Below, in pieces: positions 57,644-61,835 of a stretch of 64,000 nt of DNA; the first letter of the stretch is position 1; each line of letters starts with the position of its first letter. The translations under genes and the position numbers were made by a program. Origin of the DNA: Dendrolimus kikuchii (Eukaryota > Arthropoda > Insecta > Lepidoptera > Lasiocampidae); NCBI GenBank assembly GCA_019925095.2, contig CM034407.1, positions 1,094,210 to 1,158,209 on the forward strand. The letters run 5' to 3'. Below the pieces are notes generated by a model. The model ran no database searches and was not told the origin of the DNA. It saw only the letters and a list, made by a program, of their open reading frames with translations.

Positions 57644-59727
57644 TAGCTGTCCCGGCAAACGTTGTTCTGCCCTGAAGAAATAAAATTTAGAACCCGATTG
57701 CAGCGCCACCTACCGGGTCCAATTGTGAATCTAAACCATCCTCGAATCCACTTGAACACACACAAAAAAATTCATTCAAATCGGTCCAGACATTTAGGAG
57801 GAATTCACTGTCAACACACGTACAGAAGAATTATATATATATATATAAAGATACTGAATTTCAGCGAAATTGGCATAGTACGTTTTCCTTGAAAGCGTAA
57901 CAGACAGACAGAGTTACTTTTCCACTTATAATATTGATAGGGATGTATTTTATTTTTTACTTCATTTTACGAAAAAAGAAATTACCAGTATTGCAAGTCT
58001 TAATATTCCTTTTCTAGGATAATAATTAAAATCTGATTATTTTCAGTCGACGATCCCGACAACCCTTCCACCAGCTCAGGAGTGGCCAACAAGGAGAAAC
58101 AGAAGAAACATAAGGACAAGAAGTGAGTTATTCGTATTATTTTAATTTTAATAGTAATAATCCATTTTACTCCGTAATTATCTTAGATAGATTAATCTTC
58201 ATAATATACTTAATAATTATATTCTTAATATAATGACGGCCTCTGTGGTTGAGCGGGCTAAGCCTGTGCCGGCCTACCTCGCTGCAACGTAGAGGCTCCG
58301 GGTTCGATTCCTGGTATAGTAAATTTCGGAAACGTATTTTCTCCGTTATTTACTATGGTCTGGGTGTCTGGGATCGGCCCCAGAGTAGTCCGTTGTATAT
58401 TACCGATAACACAAGCGTAACTTGCTTAATTTGGGGATATACAATGTGTGTGTTTGTCTGCCGATTAAAAAAATTAAAAAATATATAAATTACTTGTCAC
58501 GTTGTTTGTCCGCGATGGACACCTAAACTAGTTGACCGATTTTAATCAAATTTGCACGCCGTGTGCAGTTTGATCCTACTTGAAAGATAAGATAGCTTAC
58601 ATTTGGACCCGGTAGGTGGCGCAGGAATCGGGTTCTAAATTTTATTTCTTCAGGGCAGAACAACGTCTGCCGGGACAGCTGGTTTTAATATTTTTTTTTT
58701 TTGATAATTCTATTAATTCAAAAAATCGAGTATTTACACAATTTTTATTTTATTTTATTGGAACAACAAACAGCTACGTTTTAAAATTAAATACAAAATT
58801 ACAATTTAACATATTAAGTAATAATGCAGCCCACAGCGCGATATATATTATAAAATTATACAATTTTATATTATTATATAAAACTATTGTTATCAGTGTA
58901 CCATTTTATCAAAGTTCAAATCAATTCACGGCACAATAATTAATTAATAAGACAAATCTTAAGGCATTTACACCCTATTTTATTGTTGGTTATTAAGAAA
59001 TAAGAGATGGACGGCGTCTGTGGTTGAGCGAGCTAGGCCTTCACTGGCTAACCCCCCACTAAAACTCAAAGGCTCCCGGCATGCTAAATTTCGGGAACGA
59101 GCTTTCTGTTATTTACTATGGTCTGGGTGTGTGGGACGGCCTCAAAGTGGTCCGTTGTATATTACCACACATATACACATATATTTATCGCACCTAGTTA
59201 AAATTCAAAAGTTTACTCAAATTAACTTCCGCTCTAGAAAGTTTACTGAAGGTCATACATGTATAAACCGGATCCGGTGGAGTCATATAGATTTCCACCA
59301 AGGAGTTTCGCATTACAAGAATAAATAAGCTGAATAATCGAACCTCCTTGGAAGTACCTTTGATCGATACACTTGTCAAACTTTAATACCAAACAGAAAA
59401 TGAGACGAAAAGTGTAGTCCTAAATTTCACCACGCGCACGTGGCGCCATTTTCATATTAGAAACGTCAAAGGTTTTTTTGTCTAGTATTTTGCTGTTTTT
59501 TTCGCAAATGTGTTGAAAAATGTTGTATGACACCCGTGCGGTTGACGAGTAGACGGATGTAAGTGTTGTTTATTTTTTTCTAATTTTCTCAACATTGCAG
59601 AAGGAAAGAGAAAGAGTTGGCTTTGAACCGTCTCTCGTCAGCAATAAAGGCCGATGAGGATGAATATATGGACACTTCTCTCGTCGAAGAAGAAGAGTTT
59701 CTAGCGCAGTACAAATCCTTGTTGTAA
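26492..59727 (+). CDS. NUB1: NEDD8 ultimate buster 1 (NUB1), 13 coding exons, 603 aa
   Basis: NUB1 is a UBL-UBA adaptor that binds NEDD8 and FAT10 and brings conjugates to the 26S proteasome, in nucleus and cytoplasm (known of the family). Coding exons: 26492-26617, 29433-29692, 30578-30678, 32444-32565, 34813-34970, 36479-36675, 44354-44478, 48003-48154, 51806-51974, 53509-53595, 54794-54905, 58047-58122, 59601-59727. All introns are GT-AG and all phases agree. Domains: N-terminal helices 1-80, UBL about 86-164, helical middle 200-360, UBA1 about 366-405, Ser/acid linkers, UBA2 about 430-468, UBA3 about 500-530, then a Lys-rich stretch and an acidic tail ending YKSLL. Length matches animal NUB1 (about 600 aa) and three UBAs match the long form. 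The start is the first in-frame ATG. Confidence 0.93.
27130..27334 (-). mobile_element. non-autonomous Helitron, 205 bp (NUB1 intron 1)
   Basis: On the minus strand it starts TCCCATTAATATTATAAACA and ends CGTGGGGCGCAGCTAG. Both termini fit the Helitron consensus. Confidence 0.7.
27480..27925 (+). repeat. poly(A)-tailed dispersed retroposon, plus copy (NUB1 intron 1)
   Basis: Shares blocks ACACACATGGCACTAGATAG, CACTGCACATGCACTTCCTC and GGTACGGAACTCGAGTCCGT with 52075-52430, and inverted with 1495-1840 and 33775-34010. Ends in an A-run at about 27917. Confidence 0.6.
28048..28375 (+). repeat. 305-bp SINE-like retroposon family, full-length copy (NUB1 intron 1)
   Basis: From ATCCGTGCAGGAATGGAG to CTCCAGCAATAAAAAAATAA. 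Full length. Confidence 0.7.
28680..29225. repeat. possible hAT-like non-autonomous element (NUB1 intron 1)
   Basis: Begins CAGGGATCCCCAAACTTTTT, which resembles hAT terminal repeats, and includes GACCCCAGGGGGTC-like words and GGCCATAAAAATGGCCCGG. No 8-bp target duplication could be confirmed, so the call is tentative. Confidence 0.3.
29230..29363 (+). mobile_element. Helitron fragment with CTAG end (NUB1 intron 1)
   Basis: Matches 15586-15708. Ends GAGGCGGGCGGGTATCAGCTAG|T, 69 bases before exon 2. Confidence 0.55.
29433..29692 (+). CDS. NUB1: NUB1 exon 2 (residues 43-128)
   Basis: Acceptor TTAAAATTTCAG, donor AG|GTAAAC, phase 0 to 2. Holds the helices before the UBL and its first strands ([20 protein letters not shown]) and helix ([14 protein letters not shown]). 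Confidence 0.93.
30211..30390. repeat. 20-bp minisatellite, about nine units (NUB1 intron 2)
   Basis: Tandem units close to CGATACACCCTACCTAAGTA with single-base variants. There are no spacers between units, so it is a minisatellite and not a CRISPR-like array. Confidence 0.9.
30578..30678 (+). CDS. NUB1: NUB1 exon 3 (end of ubiquitin-like domain)
   Basis: Acceptor TTATGTTTGCAG, donor G|GTAAGT, phase 2 to 1. [20 protein letters not shown] and [10 protein letters not shown] are the last strands of the UBL fold. Confidence 0.93.
31432..31632 (+). mobile_element. non-autonomous Helitron (NUB1 intron 3)
   Basis: Same family as 57643-57851 (minus) and 62315-62517. The 3' end is GTCTGCCGGGACAGCTGG, with CTAG changed to CTGG, followed by a TATATA tract. 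Confidence 0.6.
31870..32411 (-). repeat. left arm of a ~500-bp inverted repeat around NUB1 exons 4-5
   Basis: Comprises a minus-strand copy of the 305-bp SINE-like family (32096-32411) plus about 190 bases (CAAGCGTAAATTGATGCAAG ... CTTTGATACGGAATAG). The same two-part unit occurs in plus orientation at 35085-35560. It stops 32 bases before exon 4. Confidence 0.75.
32444..32565 (+). CDS. NUB1: NUB1 exon 4 (residues 163-203)
   Basis: Acceptor TATTGTTTTTCAG, donor AAA|GTAGGT, phase 1 to 0. Charged region ending [12 protein letters not shown] minus-strand retroposon ends only 32 bases before the exon. Confidence 0.92.
32630..32905 (-). mobile_element. MITE, ACAAGCTTTT-ended family (NUB1 intron 4)
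   Basis: Minus copy of the family at 59918-60218 and 50098-51165. Carries CCCGTCGTGTTTGGGCTCG and GATGGGTGGAAGGTGGCC (complement in the other copies) and ends near AAAAGCTTGTA. Confidence 0.6.
33012..33385. mobile_element. foldback element with ~150-bp inverted arms (NUB1 intron 4)
   Basis: The left arm ends TGTAAAAAAAGCGTGGGGTGC at about 33161 and the right arm begins GCACCCCACGCTTTTTTTAC at 33234; the arms continue outward through TTTATAGAAAATCCAAC and its complement. The loop is about 70 bases. No coding. Confidence 0.75.
33422..33772 (-). mobile_element. non-LTR retrotransposon 3' end with (TACA)n tail (NUB1 intron 4)
   Basis: Minus-strand frame 33448-33747 encodes [20 protein letters not shown] onward to YLARELA. 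It is the same family as 2588-2895 and keeps an open frame over this part. Confidence 0.65.
33775..34010 (-). repeat. poly(A)-retroposon family, partial minus copy (NUB1 intron 4)
   Basis: Contains GTGTATCTGTTACATGCTGG and GAGGAAGTGCATGTGCGGTG, as at 1700-1760. The poly(A) end is missing. Confidence 0.5.
34152..34688. mobile_element. non-autonomous hAT element (NUB1 intron 4)
   Basis: The left end CAGTGCTTTTTAATC and right end GATTGAGAAACACTG are imperfect inverted repeats of hAT type. Flanks GTCTAATC (34144-34151) and TTCTAATC (34689-34696) make an 8-bp target duplication with one mismatch. The interior has CGACCCCCCGGGGGGTCGCG-like words and a piece (34435-34500) related to Penelope-like copies. 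No transposase. Confidence 0.75.
34813..34970 (+). CDS. NUB1: NUB1 exon 5 (residues 204-255)
   Basis: Acceptor TAATTGTTTTAG, donor AAG|GTAACT, phase 0 to 2. [20 protein letters not shown] and [13 protein letters not shown] are amphipathic helices of the NUB1 middle region. Confidence 0.92.
35085..35560 (+). repeat. right arm of the ~500-bp inverted repeat (NUB1 intron 5)
   Basis: Full 305-bp family copy (35085-35396) followed by ACTATTCCGTATCAAAGATA through TTACGCTTGCATAATTAA. Complementary to 31870-32411 apart from a small indel (about 15 bases) and scattered changes. Confidence 0.75.
35642..35952 (-). repeat. 305-bp SINE-like family, minus copy (NUB1 intron 5)
   Basis: Complete minus-strand copy from the A-tail side (TTTTATTGCAGGAGCTCAGC) to CCGTTCCTGCACGGATG. 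Confidence 0.7.
35990..36163 (+). repeat. 305-bp SINE-like family, 3' half, plus copy (NUB1 intron 5)
   Basis: Starts within the family (GTGTTCCGGCATTAGTGATC) and ends in AATAAAAAAAAATAAAAAAA. Faces the minus copy 40 bases away. Confidence 0.7.
36479..36675 (+). CDS. NUB1: NUB1 exon 6 (residues 256-321)
   Basis: Acceptor TTAATTTTCAG, donor GAGG|GTAAAT, phase 2 to 1. Contains [20 protein letters not shown], a conserved core of the family. The donor is followed after 15 bases by the pogo-like transposon. Confidence 0.93.
36770..37096 (+). mobile_element. R1-like LINE 3' end (copy D), inserted in the pogo-like element
   Basis: Plus-strand version of the 3'UTR at 280-560 and 4765-5050 (GGCGTAACTACGTTCTAAGT, GGTCTAATCCGTAGCAAAGG) ending CCCCTGCCTT plus ten A at 37096. 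Its last 31 bases plus the A-run became part of the satellite unit. Confidence 0.7.
37057..42901. repeat. satellite array, 35 units of 167 bp
   Basis: The period is 167 throughout; 37057 to 42901 is 5845 bp, exactly 35 units. Each unit is the R1-like LINE end (GTACTGTGCAAAATGCATTT ... CCTGCCTC) plus A10 plus about 127 bp of pogo-like sequence ending GTAGCCGTGTACAT. Two unit types exist: type A (GGTTGTCTTTC, GCACCCACTC, AACGACACC) at units 1, 15, 18, 24 and 27, and type B (GTATTTC, GCACACACTC, AACTACACC) elsewhere. Otherwise units look identical, implying recent amplification. Confidence 0.95.
43420..43955 (+). mobile_element. Penelope-like element (copy B) in NUB1 intron 6
   Basis: Flanked by ATGTCAAAAATT (43408-43419) and ATGTCAAAATTT (43956-43967), a 12-bp duplication with one mismatch. 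The left end (CTTGTATACATAATAAAACT ... CCGACGTTTCG) is an inverted copy of the right end, the usual Penelope arrangement. Holds a short piece of the coding end (CAGCTGCCAGACCTCAAGAC) and a hammerhead motif near the right end. Confidence 0.7.
43860..43901 (+). ncRNA. hammerhead-ribozyme motif in Penelope-like copy B
   Basis: Read in order: stem I strand TTCC (43860-43863), core GTGATCA (43864-43870), one extra C, stem II GGCCACT/AGTGGCC closed by a GAAA loop (43872-43889), core GAA (43890-43892), minimal stem III ACGT, cleavage C at 43897, and stem I strand GGAA (43898-43901). The canonical core is CTGANGA; here C3 and G8 are exchanged for G3 and C8. Penelope-like elements are known to carry hammerheads with such a tiny stem III. 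Activity is not shown. Confidence 0.55.
44038..44079 (-). mobile_element. 42-bp tail-only insertion of the 'GGAGTTTTTGGC' retroposon
   Basis: Only the last bases of the family (complement of GGCTTGGCAACTAGGCCTTT plus A-tail) between two exact copies of TATTTGGTAGCTT (44025-44037, 44080-44092). An extreme 5' truncation typical of target-primed reverse transcription. Confidence 0.75.
44354..44478 (+). CDS. NUB1: NUB1 exon 7 (residues 322-363)
   Basis: Acceptor GTATTTTATCAG, donor CGG|GTGAGT, phase 1 to 0. [20 protein letters not shown] then [11 protein letters not shown]: helices leading to the UBA region. Confidence 0.92.
44560..44700 (+). repeat. 305-bp SINE-like family, internally deleted copy (NUB1 intron 7)
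   Basis: Begins TATCCGTGCTGGAACC, then jumps to the 3' third (CACCTTTGGTGTTAG ... GGGCCGTCTGCCTGTATGC) and an A-run. The middle is missing. Confidence 0.6.
44937..45626 (+). mobile_element. Helitron, 690 bp, both ends (NUB1 intron 7)
   Basis: Starts A|TCCCTATTAATATTATAAAT and ends CCGCGGCGCAGCCGCGG then GTGAACTCTAG|T. A perfect GC hairpin stands 7 bases before CTAG. The interior includes a (TA)6 tract (about 45028-45040) and a 9-bp minisatellite (45289-45416). No Rep/helicase gene. Confidence 0.75.
45289..45416. repeat. 9-bp minisatellite (TCCACTGGG-like)
   Basis: Degenerate tandem 9-mers inside the Helitron. The complementary strand would read Gly-Pro-Ser-like triplets purely because of the repeat. 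Confidence 0.75.
45682..46000 (-). mobile_element. non-LTR retrotransposon 3' end, internally deleted (NUB1 intron 7)
   Basis: Minus copy of the 2588 family: (TACA)n tail at left, frame [20 protein letters not shown] on to AYPARELA. About 60 bases are missing between the GHVERM and RPRHTF parts. Confidence 0.6.
46195..46575 (-). repeat. dispersed repeat, inverted copy of 4195-4570 (NUB1 intron 7)
   Basis: Contains CATATGTCCCAGCACACATT, TTATGATTTGGTTAGGTTAG and CCGTAACGCTTTTTCGTGA, the complement order of 4195-4570. The two copies are close in sequence, so the family moved fairly recently. Confidence 0.5.
46709..47404 (-). mobile_element. non-LTR retrotransposon 3' part, longest copy of its family (NUB1 intron 7)
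   Basis: Two minus frames: 47007-47384 ([51 protein letters not shown]) and 46663-46974 ([17 protein letters not shown] ... RRACMT). A frameshift separates them near 46990. It represents the reverse transcriptase thumb and C-terminal region. Gene-like open frames on the opposite strand here are shadows. Confidence 0.7.
47570..47692 (+). repeat. LINE 3' end (TGGAAGAGATCGCT family)
   Basis: GGTTGCCTGGAAGAGATCGC ... AAGGCCGCCTATTG ... GCAATAAAGT, as at 3057. It runs straight into a CT-rich tract. Confidence 0.55.
47690..47866. repeat. C/T-rich low-complexity tract (NUB1 intron 7)
   Basis: Nearly pure pyrimidine on the + strand with runs of CCCCTCCCC and CTCTCC. It begins at the LINE tail and lies about 140 bases upstream of exon 8. 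Confidence 0.9.
48003..48154 (+). CDS. NUB1: NUB1 exon 8 (UBA domain 1)
   Basis: Acceptor ATATGGACACAG, donor AG|GTGAGT, phase 0 to 2. [20 protein letters not shown] and DVNRAHHYL form a UBA three-helix unit; the usual MGF loop is LGW here. A Lys/Glu/Arg-rich helix follows. Confidence 0.93.
48475..49313 (+). mobile_element. Helitron containing a SINE (NUB1 intron 8)
   Basis: The degenerate 5' end TATAAATATTATAAACGCGA and the 3' end CACGCGGACGAAGTCGCGTG then TAACGGCTAG|T. The tRNA-derived SINE at 48734-48896 interrupts it. Confidence 0.55.
48734..48896 (+). mobile_element. tRNA-derived SINE, internally deleted copy
   Basis: GAGCGGGATAAGCC joins directly to GCCGGGTTCGATTCC, so the tRNA-like head has lost about 25 bases between the boxes. 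The body and TTTGGGGATATAC end are retained. Confidence 0.65.
49330..49500 (+). mobile_element. Helitron-like fragment (NUB1 intron 8)
   Basis: Begins GTTCGTTAATCGGGTTACAG and includes GGACCCGGTAGGTGGCG and TTTTCAGGACAGGACAGCGC. It combines the start type of 14749 with the body type of 62315. The CTAG end is lost. Confidence 0.45.
49571..49852 (+). repeat. 305-bp SINE-like family copy (NUB1 intron 8)
   Basis: ATCCGTGCAGGAACGGAG to CTCCTGCAATAAAAAAAATG, with a deletion of about 35 bases around 49640. Confidence 0.65.
50215..50942 (+). mobile_element. Penelope-like element (copy C), palindromic, 12-bp target duplication
   Basis: Flanked by exact GGGTCTATCTTG duplications. The left arm (50215-50425) is an inverted copy of the right arm (50630-50935), separated by a stretch with the protein's C-terminal end ([19 protein letters not shown] then CVQRN, about 50440-50551). 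The protein end matches the C-terminus of Penelope-type reverse transcriptase/GIY-YIG proteins. Nearly all coding capacity is gone. Confidence 0.75.
50812..50853 (+). ncRNA. hammerhead-ribozyme motif in Penelope-like copy C
   Basis: Same fold as at 43860: TTCC (50812-50815), GTGATCA (50816-50822), stem II with GAAA loop (50824-50841), GAA, ACGT, cleavage C at 50849, GGAA (50850-50853). All helices are intact, and the G3/C8 exchange is shared with copy B. Confidence 0.55.
51170..51700. other. NUB1: NUB1 intron 8, unassigned
   Basis: AT/CA-rich with short CACACA and TATATA words. A GC-rich patch at 51460-51535 has CG-rich palindromic words (GCGCATGCGC). No exon or named repeat is recognised. 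Confidence 0.3.
51806..51974 (+). CDS. NUB1: NUB1 exon 9 (UBA domain 2)
   Basis: Acceptor ATTGGTTTGTAG, donor CTG|GTAAGC, phase 2 to 0. [20 protein letters not shown] with [19 protein letters not shown] is a canonical UBA with the MGY loop. Confidence 0.94.
52075..52430 (+). repeat. poly(A)-tailed dispersed retroposon, plus copy (NUB1 intron 9)
   Basis: Matches 27480-27925. Ends GGAACTCGAGTCCGTAGAG then TTGTTAATAAAAAAAAAA. Confidence 0.6.
52463..52515 (-). repeat. LINE 3'-end fragment (TGGAAGAGATCGCT family), minus
   Basis: GCAATCTCTTCCAGGCAACC is the complement of the family core. It follows a G-run at 52447-52462. Confidence 0.5.
52785..52826 (-). ncRNA. degenerate hammerhead motif in Penelope-like copy D
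   Basis: On the minus strand: TTTC, GTGATCA, G, GGCCACT-GAAA-AGTGGCC, GACAC, GTC, GGAA. The GAA core has become GAC and stem I has a wobble, so this copy is probably dead. The GTGATCA core is the same as in copies B and C, showing that it is the family state. Confidence 0.5.
53078..53350 (-). pseudogene. Penelope-like protein C-terminus (GIY-YIG endonuclease end)
   Basis: The minus frame reads [59 protein letters not shown]. The [18 protein letters not shown] pattern is the typical end of the GIY-YIG domain in Penelope-like polyproteins. The rest of the protein is deleted. Confidence 0.7.
53509..53595 (+). CDS. NUB1: NUB1 exon 10 (acidic Ser-rich linker)
   Basis: Acceptor ATAACTGTTTCAG, donor GAG|GTGTGT, phase 0 to 0. 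Translates to [20 protein letters not shown] and more acid residues; likely disordered and phosphorylatable. A symmetric 87-base exon, so skipping would keep the frame. A Penelope-like insertion ends 33 bases before it. Confidence 0.88.
53776..53850 (+). repeat. 305-bp SINE-like family, 3' fragment (NUB1 intron 10)
   Basis: GAAGCGATGGTAATCACTTTCCATCAAGTG and a diverged end. Old. (Segments: GCGATGGTAATCACTTTCC, ATCAAGTGAGCTG.). Confidence 0.4.
54295..54600 (+). pseudogene. relic of a Jockey/CR1-type reverse transcriptase (NUB1 intron 10)
   Basis: From 54304 [14 protein letters not shown], and from 54416 [20 protein letters not shown]: the helix before and the loop of reverse transcriptase motif B. 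The frames are interrupted and the YADD part is lost. An old, unnamed LINE fragment. Confidence 0.65.
54794..54905 (+). CDS. NUB1: NUB1 exon 11 (UBA domain 3)
   Basis: Acceptor GCCTTCTTTTAG, donor G|GTAAGT, phase 0 to 1. [20 protein letters not shown] and ITGALDMLV are a third UBA with an MGY loop. The Dong-like LINE begins about 50 bases into the next intron. Confidence 0.93.
54956..55060 (+). repeat. 43-bp tandem duplication at the 5' edge of the Dong-like LINE
   Basis: The unit 54975-55017 is repeated at 55018-55060, and its first 19 bases also occur at 54956-54974. The unit contains LINE coding sequence ([12 protein letters not shown] in one copy, NGFK in the next). Confidence 0.8.
55033..56964 (+). 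CDS. reverse transcriptase / restriction-like endonuclease (5'-truncated, 643 codons open)
   Basis: No stop from the truncated start to TAA. Reverse transcriptase: [17 protein letters not shown], motif [16 protein letters not shown], motif [21 protein letters not shown], motif [10 protein letters not shown]. Then a knuckle [18 protein letters not shown] (about residue 454) and the PD-D/E-x-K-type endonuclease core KPDIVIVD ... AIIVDVAIP (about 540-560). The N-terminus with DNA-binding motifs is missing, so the protein cannot be complete, and the first codon is not a true start. The open frame suggests a young insertion. Confidence 0.8.
   Translation: MANTQNGFKNGSRGTKELLLIDMTISHQVRRNRKNLSVAWIDYKKAYDSVPHTWLEKVLELYKVNATLRTFLSSCMEQWTTVLRHPGDRGNLSVLHDPIRIKRGIFQGDSLSPLWFCLALNPLSTLLRESKLGFQLRRGGEIISHLMYMDDVKLFASKKPDLLQLLKITESFSNSISMEFGVDKCAVMHVQRGRVVNSENLQLSENISLKTLSEGETYKYLGMSESLGIPDADVKQAMKDRFFSRLRKVLTSLLSGGNKVRAFNAWVMPALAYSFGILRWTETELDALDRRVRCLLTTHRMHHPRSSVMRLYIPRKCGGRGFLNTKNLHNREVYNLREYFLKVGETAGMHHDVVSVDKGFTPLSLAKQNWQRPLVMSASDRMDVWKSKELHGRFYQALTGPDVDLPASVNWLRFGDLFGETEGFVCAIMDEVIKTNNYRKYILKDGTLDICRACHRPGESLRHVTSGCSRLANSEYLHRHNLVARIIHQQLALKYGLVLSEVPYYQYKPEPVLDNGQYLLYWDRSIITDRTIVANKPDIVIVDRSARRAIIVDVAIPHDGNLVNAEKDKQIKYIDLAHEVTAMWNLDSTIIVPIVVSVNGLIAKSLDRHLERLSLGIWLKGRMQKAALLDTARIVRRFLCLEP
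57541..57642. repeat. (TA)n/(CATATA)n microsatellite
   Basis: About 100 bases of TA with CATATA interruptions, inside the outer Helitron and ending at the CTAG of the nested Helitron. Confidence 0.9.
57643..57851 (-). mobile_element. non-autonomous Helitron, 209 bp, nested (NUB1 intron 11)
   Basis: On the minus strand, TCTTTATATATATATATAAT to GTTTGCCGGGACAGCTAG. Same family as 62315-62517 and 31432-31632. Confidence 0.7.
58047..58122 (+). CDS. NUB1: NUB1 exon 12 (linker and basic stretch)
   Basis: Acceptor GATTATTTTCAG, donor AA|GTGAGT, phase 1 to 2. [12 protein letters not shown] is a Lys-rich run that may act as a nuclear localisation signal (inference). Confidence 0.9.
58236..58450 (+). 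mobile_element. tRNA-derived SINE, well preserved (NUB1 intron 12)
   Basis: GTGGTTGAGCGGGCTAAGCC and GGTTCGATTCCTGG boxes, body GGTCTGGGTGTCTGGGATCG, end GGGGATATACAA. Confidence 0.75.
58590..58684 (+). repeat. Helitron 3' fragment (NUB1 intron 12)
   Basis: GGACCCGGTAGGTGGCGCAG through GTCTGCCGGGACAGCTGG, the last 95 bases of the 62315 family. Confidence 0.6.
59011..59165 (+). mobile_element. tRNA-derived SINE, diverged (NUB1 intron 12)
   Basis: GTGGTTGAGCGAGCTAGGCC then a decayed B box (AAGGCTCCCGGCATG) and GGTCTGGGTGTGTGGGAC. Confidence 0.6.
59601..59727 (+). CDS. NUB1: NUB1 exon 13 (acidic C-terminus, stop)
   Basis: Acceptor CTCAACATTGCAG, phase 2. Ends with [20 protein letters not shown] then KSLL and TAA at 59725-59727. 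In mammals the extreme C-terminus of NUB1 contacts NEDD8; an acidic/hydrophobic tail fits that. Confidence 0.92.
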
Positions 59728-59846
59728 ACACTGCGTTAGACGTGGTTTAGAATCACCGGGACCCAGAGGTCCTCGTTTGTTACCTTTGTTTATACCAGCG
59801 CTTGAATTACCGATAGTATTTAGGCTAATTTAAGATAACGGTAAAA

Positions 59847-59852
59847 AATAAA
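59847..59852 (+). terminator. NUB1: NUB1 polyadenylation signal AATAAA
   Basis: First AATAAA after the stop codon, 120 bases downstream, before a MITE that starts near 59918. Confidence 0.6.
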
Positions 59853-59917
59853 TATCTTTATAAAACTTACCGTTGTTCCTAGCCATTTTACCGGTAAAAA
59901 CAGGTTTTTTTAATTAC

Positions 59918-60218
59918 AAGCTTTTGAGACCCTGGATATCATGTAACCGCAGAGTGCTAGCCAAGACAAGTAAAACGAGCCCAAACACGACGGGTCTGTC
60001 TTGTTTAGTACAGGAGTTCCTATGGCCACCTCCCGACTCCATCACCAGATCAGCTCCACGGTACCATATTATTGCATTGTCACGCGATATACATATGCGT
60101 GCAAAATTTCAGCTCAATCGGAAACCGGGAAGTTCCTCAAATTTAACTTGCAAGATTCCACCCGAACTTACACACATATACATAGGTACATCAATTGAAA
60201 GTTTAATAAAAGCTTGTA
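59918..60218 (+). mobile_element. MITE, ACAAGCTTTT-ended family, complete copy
   Basis: Terminal TACAAGCTTTT and AAAAGCTTGTA are inverted and sit next to TA-rich DNA; about 300 bp without coding. It follows the NUB1 polyadenylation signal by 65 bases. Other copies: 32630-32905 and 50098-51165. Confidence 0.65.
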
Positions 60219-60225
60219 TAAAAAT

Positions 60226-61340
60226 TGACGGTAATAATAATTCTATCGGTAATTTTACCGTTTAACTATGTACCGTTACCGTCGTCGCTCTCTTTCACTC
60301 GCAAAGATTGTCAAACAGCACTGCGCTAAGAGCGCGTCATAATAATAATGTATGTAGTATTAATGTTTCATTTAAATAAATAAATATATAAACTATTTAT
60401 AATTAATGGATTGCCAAGCACTTGGCCGATGTTTTTCACTTTAGAAAAGAAGTAAAAACACTATACATATAATACTATAAGTATATATATGTAATGTACT
60501 GTATACAAGTAAAAGTTTTGTTCCTTGACGAATAGTAGGGGAGGCCAAGCGGGATTTTGGGATTTACTCTAGCGTGTCAGAATAACATAAGGGGAGTAAC
60601 CTTCCTCCCTATTACGTACTCCCGCCATATATGAACCCTTCATATAGGGTGGGGGTATTTGTTATTCTTTAATTTTTTTTTTCAAACCGTCAGATTAAGG
60701 AAATTCCTCCACAAAATTGTCAGATTATGGGTCAACACGATTGAAATACTGACGCGTTCGAGTATTTCAATGTTACTTATTTTTTGCATTTTCAAAAATC
60801 AATCATTTATTTGCTCAAAAAACATAGTGTATACATAGATCATATTTTGTTGCTTATAAGGCTCACATGACTTTGCCGGTCAGGCATGCAAATTGTAACA
60901 TACTTAAGACTATTTCAAAATTATGCAAGTCAATTTAAAATGATACAATCACTACAATACTAATTTTAGCCTATAGAATACTTTTATTTCAATAGTAATA
61001 ATTTATTTATATATTTTTCATGGCTTTTATATATAATATTTATAGTATATCAGTCTTTTGAATAGCAGTTCTTTTAGGGTATACTTAACATCCCTTTTGA
61101 ATATTTGACGCGTTTGAGTATTTCTGTGTGACTCTTTTTTTTAAATCTGTACACACACCCCCCAATAGTGAAAGGGCATACATCATATAACCTTTTTTTC
61201 TTTTTATAATCTAATCTTCACAATCCAAAAGGTCCTCGCGACTCTCGTGTAACTCCACATTTAGCATCTTGGGCTCCCCTACTAGAAGTATGAGTTGCCA
61301 TACAAATTTTTATTCTGTTTCATACGACTTCATGATTGTT
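60226..61340. other. intergenic DNA, nothing recognised
   Basis: AT-rich, with a few direct phrases (TTCGAGTATTTCAATG / TTTGAGTATTTCTGTG near 60755 and 61115). No gene evidence. Confidence 0.3.
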
Positions 61341-61346
61341 TTTGAT

Positions 61347-61580
61347 ACAGGTGGTAAGGCATTTGCCCAACTGGATGGCTACCACCCCTGGTCTAAAGTA
61401 TGTCGTCATAACAACCTTGAGTTGTGTTCCGGCATTAGTGGCCAGGTTCCAGTCTCCCTTAAGAGAGCAGCAGCGCATTTTTAGCAACTTTGGTGTTGCA
61501 AATGTCCATAGGCGATGGTAACCGCTTTCCATCAAGTGGGCTGTCTGCCTGTCTGCTGAACTCCTGCAATAAAAAAAAAA
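61347..61580 (+). repeat. 305-bp SINE-like family, 5'-truncated copy
   Basis: Starts at CAGGTGGTAAGGCATTTGCC within the family and ends CTCCTGCAATAAAAAAAAAA. Confidence 0.65.
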
Positions 61581-61645
61581 TACAGATATTAGACTCCATT
61601 TGTAGTCCTTATTACTACTTATACATATTATGATTATATTATTGA

Positions 61646-61835
61646 CTAGCTTCTGCCCGCGACTTCGTCCGCGTGGAAAGTTTCCTTAACTATCCCACGG
61701 GAACTCTTAAAATTTTCGCGTTCGAAAGTATCCTGTATGTTGAGCAGGGATATAAGCTGCCACCATAAAAAAAAATCATTTAAATTGGTCCAGTCGTTTC
61801 GGAGATTAAGCCGTGCAAACAGAGAAACAAAAAAT
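61646..61835 (-). mobile_element. Helitron 3' part
   Basis: Left end CTAGCTTCTGCCCGCGACTT then CGTCCGCGTGG, the complement of a hairpin-CTAG terminus. Followed by TTGGTCCAGTCGTTTCGGAG. The 5' end is not found. Confidence 0.55.

Larger units (their letters stand above)
57200..57943 (-). mobile_element. Helitron (outer), interrupted by TA expansion and a nested Helitron
   Basis: The minus-strand 5' end TCCCTATCAATATTATAAGT is at 57943. The remainder (57380-57540, with TTTATCCCG and ATCCCATTTTTCGGGAT words) matches the 44937-45626 element inverted. The break falls exactly at that family's internal TA tract. The far end is not clear. Confidence 0.55.
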
